Part shown: piece by piece, positions 11,632 to 22,441 of the stretch
Numbering within the stretch: the first letter of the stretch is position 1
Layout of the letters: each line of letters begins with the position of its first letter
Assembly (NCBI GenBank): GCA_910822075.1
Contig: CAJVGC010000508.1
Coordinates: 1,798,001-1,862,000 of the forward strand
Direction of reading: 5' to 3'
Length of the DNA: 64,000 bases
DNA from: Senecio squalidus
Taxonomy: Eukaryota; Streptophyta; Magnoliopsida; Asterales; Asteraceae
Made by a program: the position numbers and the translations under genes
The notes under the pieces: model-generated
Told to the model about the DNA's origin: nothing
Database searches by the model: none
The model's input: the letters and a program-made list of their open reading frames with translations, nothing else

Positions 11632-12705
11632 GGGAGATGATTTACACACTTTTGCATCTTATTCATACACTTAATTATTATGTAAGTTGACAATTTTGTC
11701 CTCTTATATTCTCTTTTTGTTTTCTGTTTTTTTCTTTCACTCACTTTCTCTCTCTCAATACACACAAACTTATATGTTCCCAAATTTCTCTATGTTTTTC
11801 TTTAATTATTTTAATCAAAGCAATAACATATTTTTTTGTTCTGAAAATATAGATCTATGAATTTTATATCAACAAATAAATCTTTTTAAAAAATGTTGTA
11901 TATGTTGTATCTATTTCTTCATCTCTATATATAAATATGATGATCATAGAATTCATAAAATATTTAGGCATTGAAGATCTACCTACCTTATACAACTAGG
12001 CCGGTAACTGGTGAAAGAAAGCAAAGATACTGATCACATGCCGACAATTGTTAAACACATTTATAGAATCGAACAATCACGAAACGTGGCTCACTTAGAC
12101 CACCGGAAGTAAAAATAAATGATAAACTCTGCACATTTGTATCTCAAAAAAAAAAACCCACCTCTTTTACTTATCGATCTTCTGTTTCATATCGTAATTT
12201 GATCCTAATTCGAAATAAACAAGAGAGTAAAAATATTTCAATTCATTTCTCTCGGATCTAGGCCACTGTTTTTGCCTCCGTTTTAATTTGACGGAGGAGA
12301 TTTTGTAATTGTTTTTTTCAATTTTGTTTATAATTAATCAATCGATTGGTCGTAGCATCAATGGCAACCAAATTAGTCGCGCTTGATCCTGAAGAGCTCA
12401 GGTTTCAATGTAAGCATGATTTGAATATTGATAATGTTTATGTTAATGTATTTGATTTATTTAGATATATTTTTTATTCGAATAATTGATCGTATGTTTA
12501 GAATTATGATGATTATAGGTTTGGATTGTGTGCAATCGTGTGGTTAAATTAATGTTTCGATTAGTTGAGTTGTATCCGGAACGAACGAAAAGTTTGATTT
12601 GAATATGAATATGATATTAGGTGCATTGTGTAGAAGGATAAAATTGTCAACTTACATAATAATCAAGTGTATGAATAAAATGTAAAAGTGTGTAAATCAT
12701 CTCCC
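11632..12705. mobile_element. Mutator-like element with 9-bp TSD (Pack-MULE candidate)
   Basis: A 1,074-bp element. The first about 70 bp (GGGAGATGATTTACACACTT onward) are nearly identical to the inverse of the last 70 bp. It is flanked by a perfect 9-bp direct repeat, ATTATTTAA, at 11623-11631 and 12706-12714. Long TIRs with a 9-bp TSD are the signature of Mutator-like elements. No transposase is present. The interior contains UTR-like sequence followed by an ATG-starting exon with a splice donor (12361-12409), suggesting gene capture. Confidence 0.88.
12361..12409 (+). pseudogene. Captured first-exon fragment, possibly VAP27-like
   Basis: The frame ATG GCA ACC ... reads MATKLVALDPEELRFQ and is followed at once by the donor GTAAGC. 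Upstream sequence looks like a 5' UTR. The pattern 'x-L-x-P-E-E-L-x-F' resembles the start of the MSP domain in VAP27 proteins, whose first intron falls nearby. That identity is only suggested. No later exons are present in the element. Confidence 0.35.
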
Positions 12706-12714
12706 ATTATTTAA

Positions 12715-14156
12715 AACCTTGATTCTAGGTATGTGTGTAGTAATTTACATTTATTTATTTACAAATTGTTGATTTGGACCATATTTCATTTGTTGAATCA
12801 AGTGACATTTTTGATCGGTATTAAATTGTATATCTAAGTATTTCCTTCTATATTAGGTTGATAGTTTAAGTATCATTTGAAACATATAAGAAAATTTTCA
12901 AGTGGTTGTCGGGTTGCTTAAATGATAATTTACAATTGTTAATTAAATAATAAGTATTCACTATTAGCTTTTAAAGTTTTTTTTTTAAGTTTAATCTTAA
13001 ACATATTTGTATTATAAAATAAATGCTGAAAATTATATTAATAAAAAATATATTTAAAACTTAATTTATTTATATATTTTATATAAAATATTATATAGCA
13101 TAATAAAAGGTAATAAAAGTCAAAGTGGTTAAAATAAGACCTATTGTGGACACATAATATTAGGCAAAATAAATATTATTTTATAGTTCTTTTTGTTAAT
13201 TAATTCTACTTGGTGAGAGGCAATATCCACACATAATGGTTTCTCACATCGAATATATTCACTTTCAAAAATTTAATCAATATTTTTGCAATTTGGTCAA
13301 CTACATAGAGAGTTTTATTAACACATTATTTTTATGTTTTATTCAATAATTTTCATATTGTCTGAGCCATTTTTTATAATTTCGTAATTTATTATATTAT
13401 TTATACAACAAAAACCCTAAACCTTGATAAGGAAGTCCACATATACAACATGGTATAAAGTCATGAACCCGTCGAAGTTAAATTTTACTGATCGCAATCA
13501 TATACTGACTCCCATATACCACAAATCAATCGATACATTTTTTTTCATTACGCATTCTCTAACGTTGCTTTTTCCCGATAACCATTATTCTCCATGTTGT
13601 TGCTATTATGGTATGCAAAATATTATTGATTGAATTGATAATTGTTGAATAAGCAACATAACAAATATATAGATACAATACATGGGTTGAATTGATAATT
13701 GTTGAATAAGCAACATAACAAATATATAGATACAATACATGGGCCTTAACCCAACTATGACTAGCTATCCAATACAATAAGTCTAATAGTTGCCACCTCA
13801 AAACACCACTATTGCCGATGTCCAGAAGGACGCGATTACCTATAACACCTTTACATATCTTAATCGGGCAATTAACGATGTTAAACTTGTTATGCAAATA
13901 CTTAGAAAACCACCATATTCTTATAGTTAATTTTGACATTATTACTTACACAAAACACCTTTTCTTCATTCCTCGAATCCAAAAAATTGGTTACTCTTAA
14001 ATCGTGAAGTCTATTCCGGTCCACTTGATTCTGTGTGTAGTTTTTTTCCAATAAAAATTTGCAAGCTTGCTAAAATCGCGATCCTACGATTCCATTTATA
14101 AAAAACGATATAGATCATAATAGGACCACAAATTGACATTAAAAGGAAAACAGGAT
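12715..14156. other. AT-rich spacer with a 57-bp tandem duplication
   Basis: No gene seen. Units 13630-13686 and 13687-13743 are identical 57-bp direct repeats starting TTGAATTGATAATTG. Open frames crossing this duplication are artefacts of the repeat. Confidence 0.6.
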
Positions 14157-14462
14157 TTACTAACAAAAAAATTAGTGACGACTGATTTTGGTCACTAATA
14201 ACTTTATTTAGTCATCATTAATAAAAATGTTCACTAAATTTGGTCGTTAAACAAAAATAGTGACCAAAAAATAACCTAATTTGGTCTCTAATAAAATTAG
14301 TGACGACCTATAGTGACGAAAAGTAACCACTTAAGATTGGTTACTAAAATCATTAGTAACGAAGTATTTGGTCACTAAAGATGTTAGTGACCAAATATAT
14401 GGTCACTATAATATCAGTGACCAAGTTTGAATCGTCACTAAACACAATTTTTCTTGTAGTGA
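14157..14462. mobile_element. CACTA-type MITE
   Basis: The right end, read on the - strand, is CACTACAAGAAAAATTG, a canonical plant CACTA terminus. The left end is the decayed TACTAACAAAAAAATTAG. The interior is made of alternating TTAGTGACGA and TGGTCACTAA motifs, the subterminal repeats expected for transposase binding. No coding capacity. Confidence 0.7.
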
Positions 14463-14564
14463 GCAGGATCAGATCGAGTAGAATTGTAAGCTTGTTTGCA
14501 AAATCGTAGGATCATATAAAATGATAAAATCGTTTATAGGATCGTAAATGGGCTAAAGTTAACA

Positions 14565-14800
14565 AATGTTCTCAAGGGTCAAGATTCGTACGACAACTTG
14601 GTCGGGTATCTATACGAATCAGTATATAAACGTCTTGTAATTAGGTTTTATTAGATGATAATCTCAAACCCAATATGTGGGTTTGGGTCCATTAAGTTTA
14701 GGGTTTATACCTCCTATAAATAAAATTTATAGGATCAATAATTTGAAATAAGACAAGGTGTTTTGGTATATACTTCATGGTATCAGAGCGGGTATCATAG
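14565..14800 (+). mobile_element. Copia LTR relic with tRNA-Met primer site
   Basis: Sequence ending CTTCA is followed directly by TGGTATCAGAGC (about 14779-14790), the standard Copia primer-binding site complementary to initiator tRNA-Met. The preceding region (GGTATCTATACG, TTAGGGTTTATACCTCC) is LTR-like. No gag or pol follows, so this is a truncated element. Confidence 0.6.
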
Positions 14801-15027
14801 CCGGTATGATATGATCCTCAAACCTAGCTTCTACGCCCCCATCAAACCCTAATTGGCCGGGAAATGCGCCATCACGATCTGCCCTAAGCAACGAGTCGTG
14901 TCAATAATTATCTATGTTTTATCTCTATGTTTATTTTTATTTTATTTTTATGTTTATTTTTGTAATTAGAGCTCTTTTATTCAGTTTAATCTTTCACAAT
15001 TTTACTGCTCAAACTGTCAGGAAACAT

Positions 15028-15172
15028 TAGATGATAACTACAAATCGATATATGAGTTTGGGTCTATTAAGTTTAGTTTTTATACATCCTATAAAAAAAA
15101 TATCGATAGTTTGTAATAAGACAGCGGTTTTCATTATTCTTCAGGTTTAGTATGGTAGGTAGCAGAGCATAC
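15028..15172 (+). mobile_element. Second, decayed copy of the Copia LTR and primer site
   Basis: TTAGATGATAACTACAAATC onward parallels the 3' part of the LTR at 14665-14790, including GGGTCTATTAAGTTTAG and a degraded GGTAGCAGAGC in place of the primer site. It is probably a diverged copy of the same family. Confidence 0.5.
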
Positions 15173-15429
15173 AATTCTCCAGCAAGATACGTTGGCTTTT
15201 ATCGGGATGATTCTATTCCATTTGAAATTAAACGTCTCGGTAGATTGATTTTCTTTTTCCTCTTCTGTGATAATCAATTTTCTAATATTATTTAGATTTA
15301 TTTAACCATACATTAAGCTCGACTCAGTACTCAGTACTCGTACATTATGATACAACTCTCTTATTGCTGCCTTTATTCATCAAACTCTAAAATAGGCTGC
15401 ATACATACACAGACACATACACACTCAAC

Positions 15430-17827
15430 TTAAGCCGAAGCCCTCCCCTGGCTCTTCGAATAACTAGGGCTAAGCAAAACCGCTTGGTCCTGGCTATTCT
15501 TCAACCTTTGAGCCTCATCTATCGACAACTGATATGAGTTCGCCACCACACTTACGGGCATGCTCCTGATAGCCGACAAACGACCAGCAAGGTTTGCTGT
15601 TATGGCATTGTCATTAGTCCTGAACGAAATCCACCTACATCCTTGCTGACCGGCTCTCCTGATCACGGCATAGTTTTGTGGGACAACTAATACCTGTCCC
15701 TCTTGGAGGTCGTTGTTGAAAACTGAGTTTCCTTGGTTGTCAACCATTTGTAACCTCATGCTTCCGTGGGTAATGTAGATGAGACTGTGGGCGTTTAATG
15801 TCCAGTGTGGGGTGTAAATCGCGTTGGGGTAGAGTTCACCTCTTTCTGCGCTGAGTTCAAGATACTGGAGAATGGGGAATTTCAGATTGTTGAGGTTTGA
15901 AAGACGGCCAGCTTGTGGGTTCACGAAATCAGCTTGGGTTGGGTTATCGATGTTTTCGATTAGCTTCAAACTGCAAATGGTTTCTTCAATACCGTTGCTC
16001 CGTCCACTTCCACGTCCTCCTTGTTGTTGTCCTTGTCGTTGGTGTGGTTGTTGGCCTGGAAATTGTTGTTGTCCTTGTCGTTGTTGTTGTTGTTGGTATT
16101 GTTGTTGTTGTGGTCTGATAATTTTAAGGTTTTGTCCGACGTTAACAATGTGACCTCTTTCGTCGCTTTGTCCTTGAAGGCTCTCAGCTGTTTCTCTATC
16201 AACGTCGAATGCTTCTGCTAGGATCTCAGTGTCGAAACCACTGAAGATATTGCCGCCGTTCACGTACGGTTGCCTCTGGCCGTGACCAGGACGTTGTTCT
16301 CGTGTGTGTGATTGCCTACCTTGTTGTTGTTGGCTTTGAGCTTGAGGGTTTCCAGCAAGGAAAAATCTCTGAAACATTTCAATTTTCAAGAAATAAAATA
16401 TTAGTAACAGAGACATATTAGTGACACATACTTTTTGGCGGCACTTTACACATACTTTTGGCGGCACTTTTAAAATTATTTTAATGTATAGTAACACTTT
16501 TTATAAAATATTAAACCGTTTTTTACAATTTCAAAAGACTCGGACTATGGACGGCATGTTTCATAAGTTCATTGGCATGTTTCATAAATTCATGAAAAAC
16601 TCGGACCAAGTCCGTGATTTTGTCTCGGACTCGGTCCTCCTAGAAAAATCACAGACCGACAACGAGGCAAAATCATCCGTGGTCCGAGCTTTTTATGAAC
16701 TTATCAAACGTGTAGACTTTGTGAAAACACTTTTATGTCACTTAAAAGTAATTCTCTTGTAGTAACATAACTTAGTTTATCGAACGTTAAACTTTGTCTA
16801 AAACTAGTTATTTAACGAAACAAAACTATATACCCTTCGGTTTTGATCAAGCTGGTTAGCCTTGTTCTGAGTGTCGAAAAAGACGACGACTACAAGTTCA
16901 TCACCACCCTCGTTGTAAATCCAGTGAGCTGCTCCTGCGGGAACCGCAAGCACATCACCTTGCTTCAAGTTCTCTACTTTTTGGTGACGATCTTGAAAGC
17001 TTTGTTGTTTACGTTCACGGCTAACTTGTTGCTCGGGTACATATTCATAGGTTTCCGGACATCCGGGCAATACAACACCCTGAATACCCCTTCCTGTAGA
17101 CATTATATCATTAAAAAAGTGTTTGTAGCCTAATAGTGGCTCGTTGATCTAAAAATCATGGGTTTAAGTTTTATAAGAGACAATTATATAAAAATATATG
17201 TGTTGACGTGTTGTAAATATTCCAGTTTGGTAGTATATGGTTTTGGAAAAAAAAATCAAAATAGAAACGGTATGTTTTGTAAAAACTGGAAGTTTTATAG
17301 CCTAATAGTAGGTAAGGCTTATTGAGCTAGAAGTTATGGGATCGAGTCTTATACGAGACATATTTATCTAAATAAATGTGTTGTGGTAAAATATTTGACT
17401 TTAAAAAAGAAAAAATATGATGATTACAACTTTCTTTTTACATGCATGCTTGTTCGAGTTTTGTAATACGAGTAATATAGTAAGTGGACAATTATTTTGA
17501 AACGAAATAAATTTATACTTAACAAAGTTATATACCTCTTTCCACGAAGACCAAGATAGGGGTGTTGACATAAGAAGGCAACAAAAGTCCACCAGGCTGA
17601 ATCCGGTGTCGAATAAAGTCGACTCCAGCACACTGGAACTGCTGGTTGTTCGCGTCCCATATCTCACTCACACCGGCTTCAGCTTGGATACTATAGTACG
17701 GTTCAAGGGCTTCGAGTTCTCGAAGCTGACAAACATTTTGTTGTTGCTGTTGGTGCTGGTGTTGTTGGCGAGCCAAGGAAGTGGTGAAGAGAAGAAAGAA
17801 AGCAATAAGCAAAGGTTTGTAAGCCAT
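15430..17827 (-). CDS. 11S globulin seed storage protein, three-exon paralog (gene 3)
   Basis: A legumin-type storage protein of about 496 residues. Exons (- strand order): 17827-17536, 17093-16834 and 16368-15430. It starts MAYKPLLIAFFLLFTTSLA (signal peptide), two residues from the gene 2 peptide. Visible parts: GCPETYEY, QGDVLAVPAGAAHWIYN, RFFLAGN, a Gln-rich linker, N309-G310 (RSNGIEETIC) maturation site, GELYPNAIYTPHW with no intron 3, and C-terminal SQGRASA. The apparent N-terminal extension of the exon 3 frame is intron sequence. Gene 3 is a recent duplicate of gene 2; they differ in exon 1 by a two-codon gap and in linker repeats. AATAAA at 15372-15377 (- strand) is a plausible poly(A) signal. 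Confidence 0.95.
16395..16765. mobile_element. CACTA-like MITE in intron 2 of 11S gene 3
   Basis: It begins near TTAGTAACAGAGAC with repeated AGTGACAC and GGCGGCAC motifs, and ends with the inverse of TTACTACAAGAGAATTAC. The central part contains inverted copies of CTCGGAC/GTCCGAG. The ends are diverged, so the boundaries are approximate. Confidence 0.45.
17128..17400. mobile_element. Two SINE-like pieces in intron 1 of 11S gene 3
   Basis: AGTGGCTCGTTGATCT with GGGTTTAAGTTTTATA (17128-17225) and a second related copy with AGGCTTATTGAGCT and GGGATCGAGTCTTATA (17295-17400). Spacing and motifs suggest decayed tRNA-type A/B boxes. The first matches the piece in intron 1 of gene 2. Confidence 0.45.
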
Positions 17828-18036
17828 TGTGAAGAAGATGGTGTGGCGAATTGAGAATGCAAAGTAGGGTTTTATAGTGGACGAAAATGATGCCAAACGA
17901 CCGACGTGGCTCCATACCCGCTATAAATTGTGGAGGAAGTGACATGTAATGAGTTATGGCATGAAAATATGAACACATGGAGGTGATTCTTGTACAAGTG
18001 TAGAAGTGCGTTTGTATGTATATCAGTGTATGCATG
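17828..18036 (-). promoter_or_regulatory. Promoter of 11S gene 3: TATA, ABRE/G-box-like and RY motifs
   Basis: On the - strand: TATAAAA at 17870-17876, GCCACGTC (ACGT-core, ABRE-like) at 17903-17910, and RY CATGCA at 18031-18036. Compared with the gene 2 promoter, about 40-45 bp including the ACGT core and a second TATAAA-like string (CTATAAATTG on the + strand) are extra here. Confidence 0.65.
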
Positions 18037-18040
18037 ATGA

Positions 18041-19382
18041 TGGTTATTTGATAAGGATGAATTGAGAAGCAATGAATTATAACCTATAAGTATACTAGAT
18101 GCATTTTAAGCATAGATATGCAATAGTTTTATCTTACATCTCTAGATAAAATGTTACATTTTTTATTTATAAAGATCTCTTGTTCATGCTATCTAAAGAG
18201 ATTGAGCTTTTTTGACTCTAATGTACGCGATCTAACTGATATTTATTGTAGTTGTTTTCGAACTCTTCTAAGGCCATTCAAAATGTTTATCTTAGGAGAT
18301 CCGAATTCAGTATTAAGAGACTTGTAGTACGCCTCTATTAGGCATAATGTAAGTATAATCTTTTTTATGGTACTAATAATATATATCACCTAGTACTATT
18401 ATAAACCGGTAACGTTATGTTGGCTAATGAGGACGTGAGATGATGTAATAACTTATATAGCTAATATAAGCCTCAAAAAAATATTTGTTGCCTAATAAGA
18501 AAGGTTACTGGTGTTCTTCGGGTCGGGTTATTCAGGTTTCATATAATAAAAAAAAATAACCCAATGCCCGATCCGAATAATATTTCGGGTTATTCTGATA
18601 GGGTCGGGTTTTGGGTTATATGTAATCACCCGAATAAGATGTTAGCACTGAAACTTTTGGGCTACTTTTGGTTGCTGTCTTGTGCTATTGGGCCAATAAT
18701 TTGGCTTATATTATATTAGATTAGATGATAATAGGTTAAATAAATAAATTAATTAAATTAGTCATATGTCATATAGGATATAGGGAATTAAAAATAAAAT
18801 TTTAAAAAGTTAGTTAAATATAGTTCTTTATTTTAATAATTTATAAAATATAATAATTATTTAATTTTTCTAAATAAAAGTTATTTACCATTCAAATAAA
18901 ATCTCTATAAAATTAATCTTTAATTAATTTTTATAAACAAGTTACCTTAATAATCTTAAATTTTACATCAAGGACTCTCATATCTTTTAGTCTTAACCAA
19001 ATTTATTGTATCTCTCAACGTCAACAAGATTTCTGATCATATCATAACAATGAAAAAAAAATATAAAATTTGTAACTATTTTTTTTTCTTAAACCTTTTA
19101 TTTTACGTATTTTTAAAAAATACATAATAATTACTATAGCAGCTTTTGAATCAAAATTAAAAACATTACATGTAACTCTATAAAGTCTAATAAACTTTTA
19201 TAAAATAATATTTAATATGTGAATAAAACAAAAAATGATCATTTAAAAATTAAACTAAATTAAATTATTTGTGTATTCACACGATTATAAATTACGCACA
19301 TGATATTATTATTTTGATTTTCCATTTAATATTTTCTTTTTTAATTTCTCTTCGGTCATATTGTTGTTAACTACGTGACATA
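18041..19382. other. AT-rich spacer left of Helitron 1
   Basis: No gene seen. Around 18510-18640 lies a GGGTCGGGTT / AACCCGA-type repeat of the kind seen at 11034-11622. The remainder is very AT-rich. Confidence 0.5.
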
Positions 19383-19722
19383 TCTTTAATATATAATAAA
19401 AGAGGGGCCTTAAATGCCACGTGACAAAGTAAGGTCCCTTGGATGTATTTACTTCTTTGATTTCAATCGTTAGATCAAATTGATGATGTCATCAAAAGCT
19501 ATTTTTATTTTAGACCCTTTTACAATACATAATTACATTCTATTTTTCATTCTATCTCCACTAAAATAAAAAACATAATTATAATTTAGTTATAGAATTT
19601 CTCAATTTAAACTATGATTTACGTTATTGTTATTCTAATCCTTTAATACAAAATATGAAAACATGTGTGTAAACATAAATGTGTATATGTTATTATAACT
19701 ATAAACAACATGTGTATAAACG

Positions 19723-19757
<35 letters not shown>

Positions 19758-19855
19758 CATTGTCTTTTTATAATAACTTATAATCTATATAAACATAAAG
19801 TTTATGATTTAATTTTTATTTATTTTTTCTCCGCTAACGCGGGACAATAATCTAG
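19383..19855 (+). mobile_element. Non-autonomous Helitron (Helitron 1)
   Basis: It starts TCTTTAATATATAATAAAAG and ends CCGCTAACGCGGG, then 8 bases, then CTAG, inserted between A (19382) and T (19856). A 5' TC, a 3' GC hairpin close to CTRR, and A/T insertion are the Helitron hallmarks. No Rep/helicase coding. Its interior includes a short uninterrupted (TA)n at 19725-19756. A second copy of the family lies at 46029-50105 on the other strand. Confidence 0.88.
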
Positions 19856-20571
19856 TTAATTAATAAATTACCAAAAAATATAATATCTAATATAAGTTTA
19901 TAAATAAATATTGTGAAACTGTTCGTATATACACACGGGTCTAAGGTGTAGGATATAAACTCAAACTAAAATTGAAACACACAATACATTAAGTGGGTAA
20001 GCCCAACTTTTCAGCCTATCAAGAACTTTGTAATGGGCCAATGAGATCAACGAATGAAATAAGCCTTTCAAAAAGAAAGGGAAATAGTTTCACATTTTAA
20101 AAGAAGTCAAGGTCCAAAGTGTTATTATGAATATGTGAAATGATAATATAATAACTATCAAAACCTGTGGCTGGAGGTAGACCAACGAAATCTTCAGTCT
20201 GCACCAAGCTATTGGCAATTTTTCATAAGAGGTATGATCCATTATTGTTTCTTGATCGTCACCATATTTTATATATCGATCGATACAATTATAGCTAGGG
20301 TTTTCGGTTATGAATATTATGAGTAGTAAGCTAGTAGCTAGACTTTGTCATGTATGATACTTTAACATAAAGAATTAGATAACTAGGTCGTGGACTAGGT
20401 CGCTCACACTGATCGTTTTAACAATATAACTTCTTTGTGTTTGCCTGATGATTTTCGTCGTTATTTTCTTGCCTTTTGCCTAACATGTTGAATACCATTT
20501 GATCATTAATATTGCCAAGACTTAACATGAAATATTGTTTTTTTGTAGGTGGTTCTTCGTCTCTGGCTTAA
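19856..20571 (+). other. Upstream region and leader intron of the RING gene
   Basis: A plausible noncoding first exon ends near 20230 at a GTATGATCC donor, and TTTTTTTGTAG at 20538-20548 is a good acceptor. The spliced leader would carry an in-frame stop just before the ATG at 20572, which supports that start. Confidence 0.45.
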
Positions 20572-21240
20572 ATGGAGAAAAGAACACCGTTTTTTCTTAG
20601 TAGTTTACTTAAAAGAAACGCTCAAAACCCCAAATCTAGTGAAGAAAGGGGTTGGGGGAATACAACAAGTGACTCAAGGTTTAATGGTTGGGGTTCGCCT
20701 ATTCGTTCAACTAGTTCTGAACCAATCACAAATGGATGGGCTGATGAACCACCCAAGGAAGATTTTAACGGATGGGCCGCGACCTCTGGCTCAGGCCCTT
20801 CTCATAGAACTTCTAGTCTAGAAACAACTAGCAATGAATGGACTCACGAGATGCCTAAAGATCAGCATAATGGATGGGGATTTGGTTCAGGTTCAGGTTT
20901 AACCGTTTCAATTGATGAACCGCATGCATCAAGACCACGAACAGTCGAATCTTGGGTTCCTACACTACCTTCGGCACCCCCACTTCCTGACAACAATTTT
21001 GATGATAAAAACGAACTTATTGTGAATGTTCCAAATAAAGATACGGTTTCATTGAATGGTGGAAAGAATAATGATGAATTATGTGTGGTATGCTGGGAAG
21101 CTCGAGTAGAGGGAGCGTGTGTACCTTGTGGTCATATGGCTAGTTGTATGGCATGTTTACATGAAATCGAATCTAAACAAGGAACTTGCCCTATTTGTCG
21201 AGCCAATATTGATAAAGTTATGAGGGTTTACGCCATTTAA
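20572..21240 (+). CDS. C3HC4 RING-finger protein with NGW repeats, XBAT34/35-like RING
   Basis: A 222-residue protein, probably an E3 ubiquitin ligase. The C-terminal RING uses C171, C174, C186, H188, C192, C195, C206 and C209 (CVVCWEARVEGACVPCGH onward, then CPICRANIDKVMRVY). The RING reads like that of the plant XBAT34/XBAT35 (XBOS34) ankyrin-RING proteins. The ankyrin repeats that would normally precede it are not encoded here: upstream is noncoding and an in-frame TAA sits just before the ATG. The N-terminal 165 residues are Ser/Gly-rich with five spaced NGW or NEW motifs (residues 38-102) and no fold I recognise. It is either a truncated XBAT35 paralog or a distinct small RING protein. 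Confidence 0.8.
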   Translation: MEKRTPFFLSSLLKRNAQNPKSSEERGWGNTTSDSRFNGWGSPIRSTSSEPITNGWADEPPKEDFNGWAATSGSGPSHRTSSLETTSNEWTHEMPKDQHNGWGFGSGSGLTVSIDEPHASRPRTVESWVPTLPSAPPLPDNNFDDKNELIVNVPNKDTVSLNGGKNNDELCVVCWEARVEGACVPCGHMASCMACLHEIESKQGTCPICRANIDKVMRVYAI

Positions 21241-21388
21241 ACCGAATAAAGACAGATAGTGAAAAAGAAACGCATAGGTCTATATAGGTCATAAAGGTAT
21301 TTTGCATACTTATGTTTTGTATGCAATTCGTTCATCTTAATTGTTTTGTGTATAAATAATGTTGTTTCTTTCAAGTAATTGGTTCGAT

Positions 21389-21420
21389 GTACAAACATTT
21401 GCCGTTTCCAAAAAAAAAAA
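21389..21420 (+). mobile_element. Ultra-short LINE 3'-end insertion with 15-bp TSD
   Basis: The string GTACAAACATTTGCCGTTTC plus a C and an A-run is flanked by perfect copies of AGTAATTGGTTCGAT (21374-21388 and 21421-21435). The CATTTGCCGTTTCC-A(n) end is the same as the 3' end of the LINE at 32526. This is target-primed reverse transcription that copied only about 20 nt. Confidence 0.85.
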
Positions 21421-21435
21421 AGTAATTGGTTCGAT

Positions 21436-22122
21436 AGTTGTAATATTCTACAAAAGAATTGGTAAGGGTCCAAAGTCCAAACGGGTTACTGGTGAAAACG
21501 GTAAATTTGTAATACGGGTGTAAATCTGTCTGGTTGGACTAACCCGTTAATACTTTTTTGTTTATTTTCTTAGTTCTATCAACACTAAATTAACAAATAA
21601 GCACTAACCTACATAATAATATAAATACTTATTCAACAGGTTTTAAGCATTTGAGAACACTTTAGATCGAATGTTTAATCCGTGTCTTTTTTAAGTATGT
21701 TTTCATTTTACCTGATTGACCAACCTGATATATTTTTTTAAAAAAGACCGAAATTGACTAAGAATATGAATTGTGGTCAATTCTAAATTCATCTAAAATC
21801 AAATTTTCTTAGGATTGATTTTTCACACCGAATATATGTGACTAAAATAAATTGTTAAAAGTTTAAAGATTTGAGATTATAGAAATCTAGATTTGTTCCA
21901 TCGTTTTGATAATATACATGTATTCCAAACATTCTTATGTAGGTATCTCTGTAAAAAGTCTTTATATCCTGATAGAAATATGATTGTCTATATTTCACTC
22001 TTCACACATCACACCTTTAAAGGGATTAGTCGTCGTTGTCGTTCAATGTATACAAAGTTATTTGTGTTTCAAAGCACATTCTTTAGCAAGTTGGACCTTC
22101 AATGTTCCTGTCACATACAAAT
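21436..22122. other. Spacer between RING gene and Harbinger ORF1 element
   Basis: AT-rich; no coding or repeat structure that I can support. Confidence 0.5.
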
Positions 22123-22441
22123 TTAAAGCATAATGAGTTATAACTAGAGTTGTGGGTGGTTGGGAGATTTTTGTGCTTACGTGACATCCACAACTCAAGT
22201 TGTGGATTTTATTGATAGAGTGATAACTTGGTTGTGAGAGCTGTATGACCCCAATTTTTTTTTTTTTAAAACATTAAAATAAAATAAATATAACATTTTA
22301 TAAAAATAAAATCTAATTCAGTTAATTTAAATAGAAACTAGTACATAAAATTAAAATAAAAAAAATACAAATTATTAAAACTACAACAATACTAAAAACT
22401 AAAAACATCCCATATTTCTCCCGAATGCCCATTTTTTCGTT

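Noticed and set aside
15872..16221. Cys/Leu/Val-rich frames on the + strand
   Set aside because: They are antisense readings of the Gln-rich CAA repeats of 11S gene 3; similar shadows occur at 8875-9104 and 3519-3770.
16369..16497. N-terminal extension of 11S gene 3 exon 3
   Set aside because: It is intron sequence upstream of the AG acceptor; the homologous genes start the exon at RFFLAGN.
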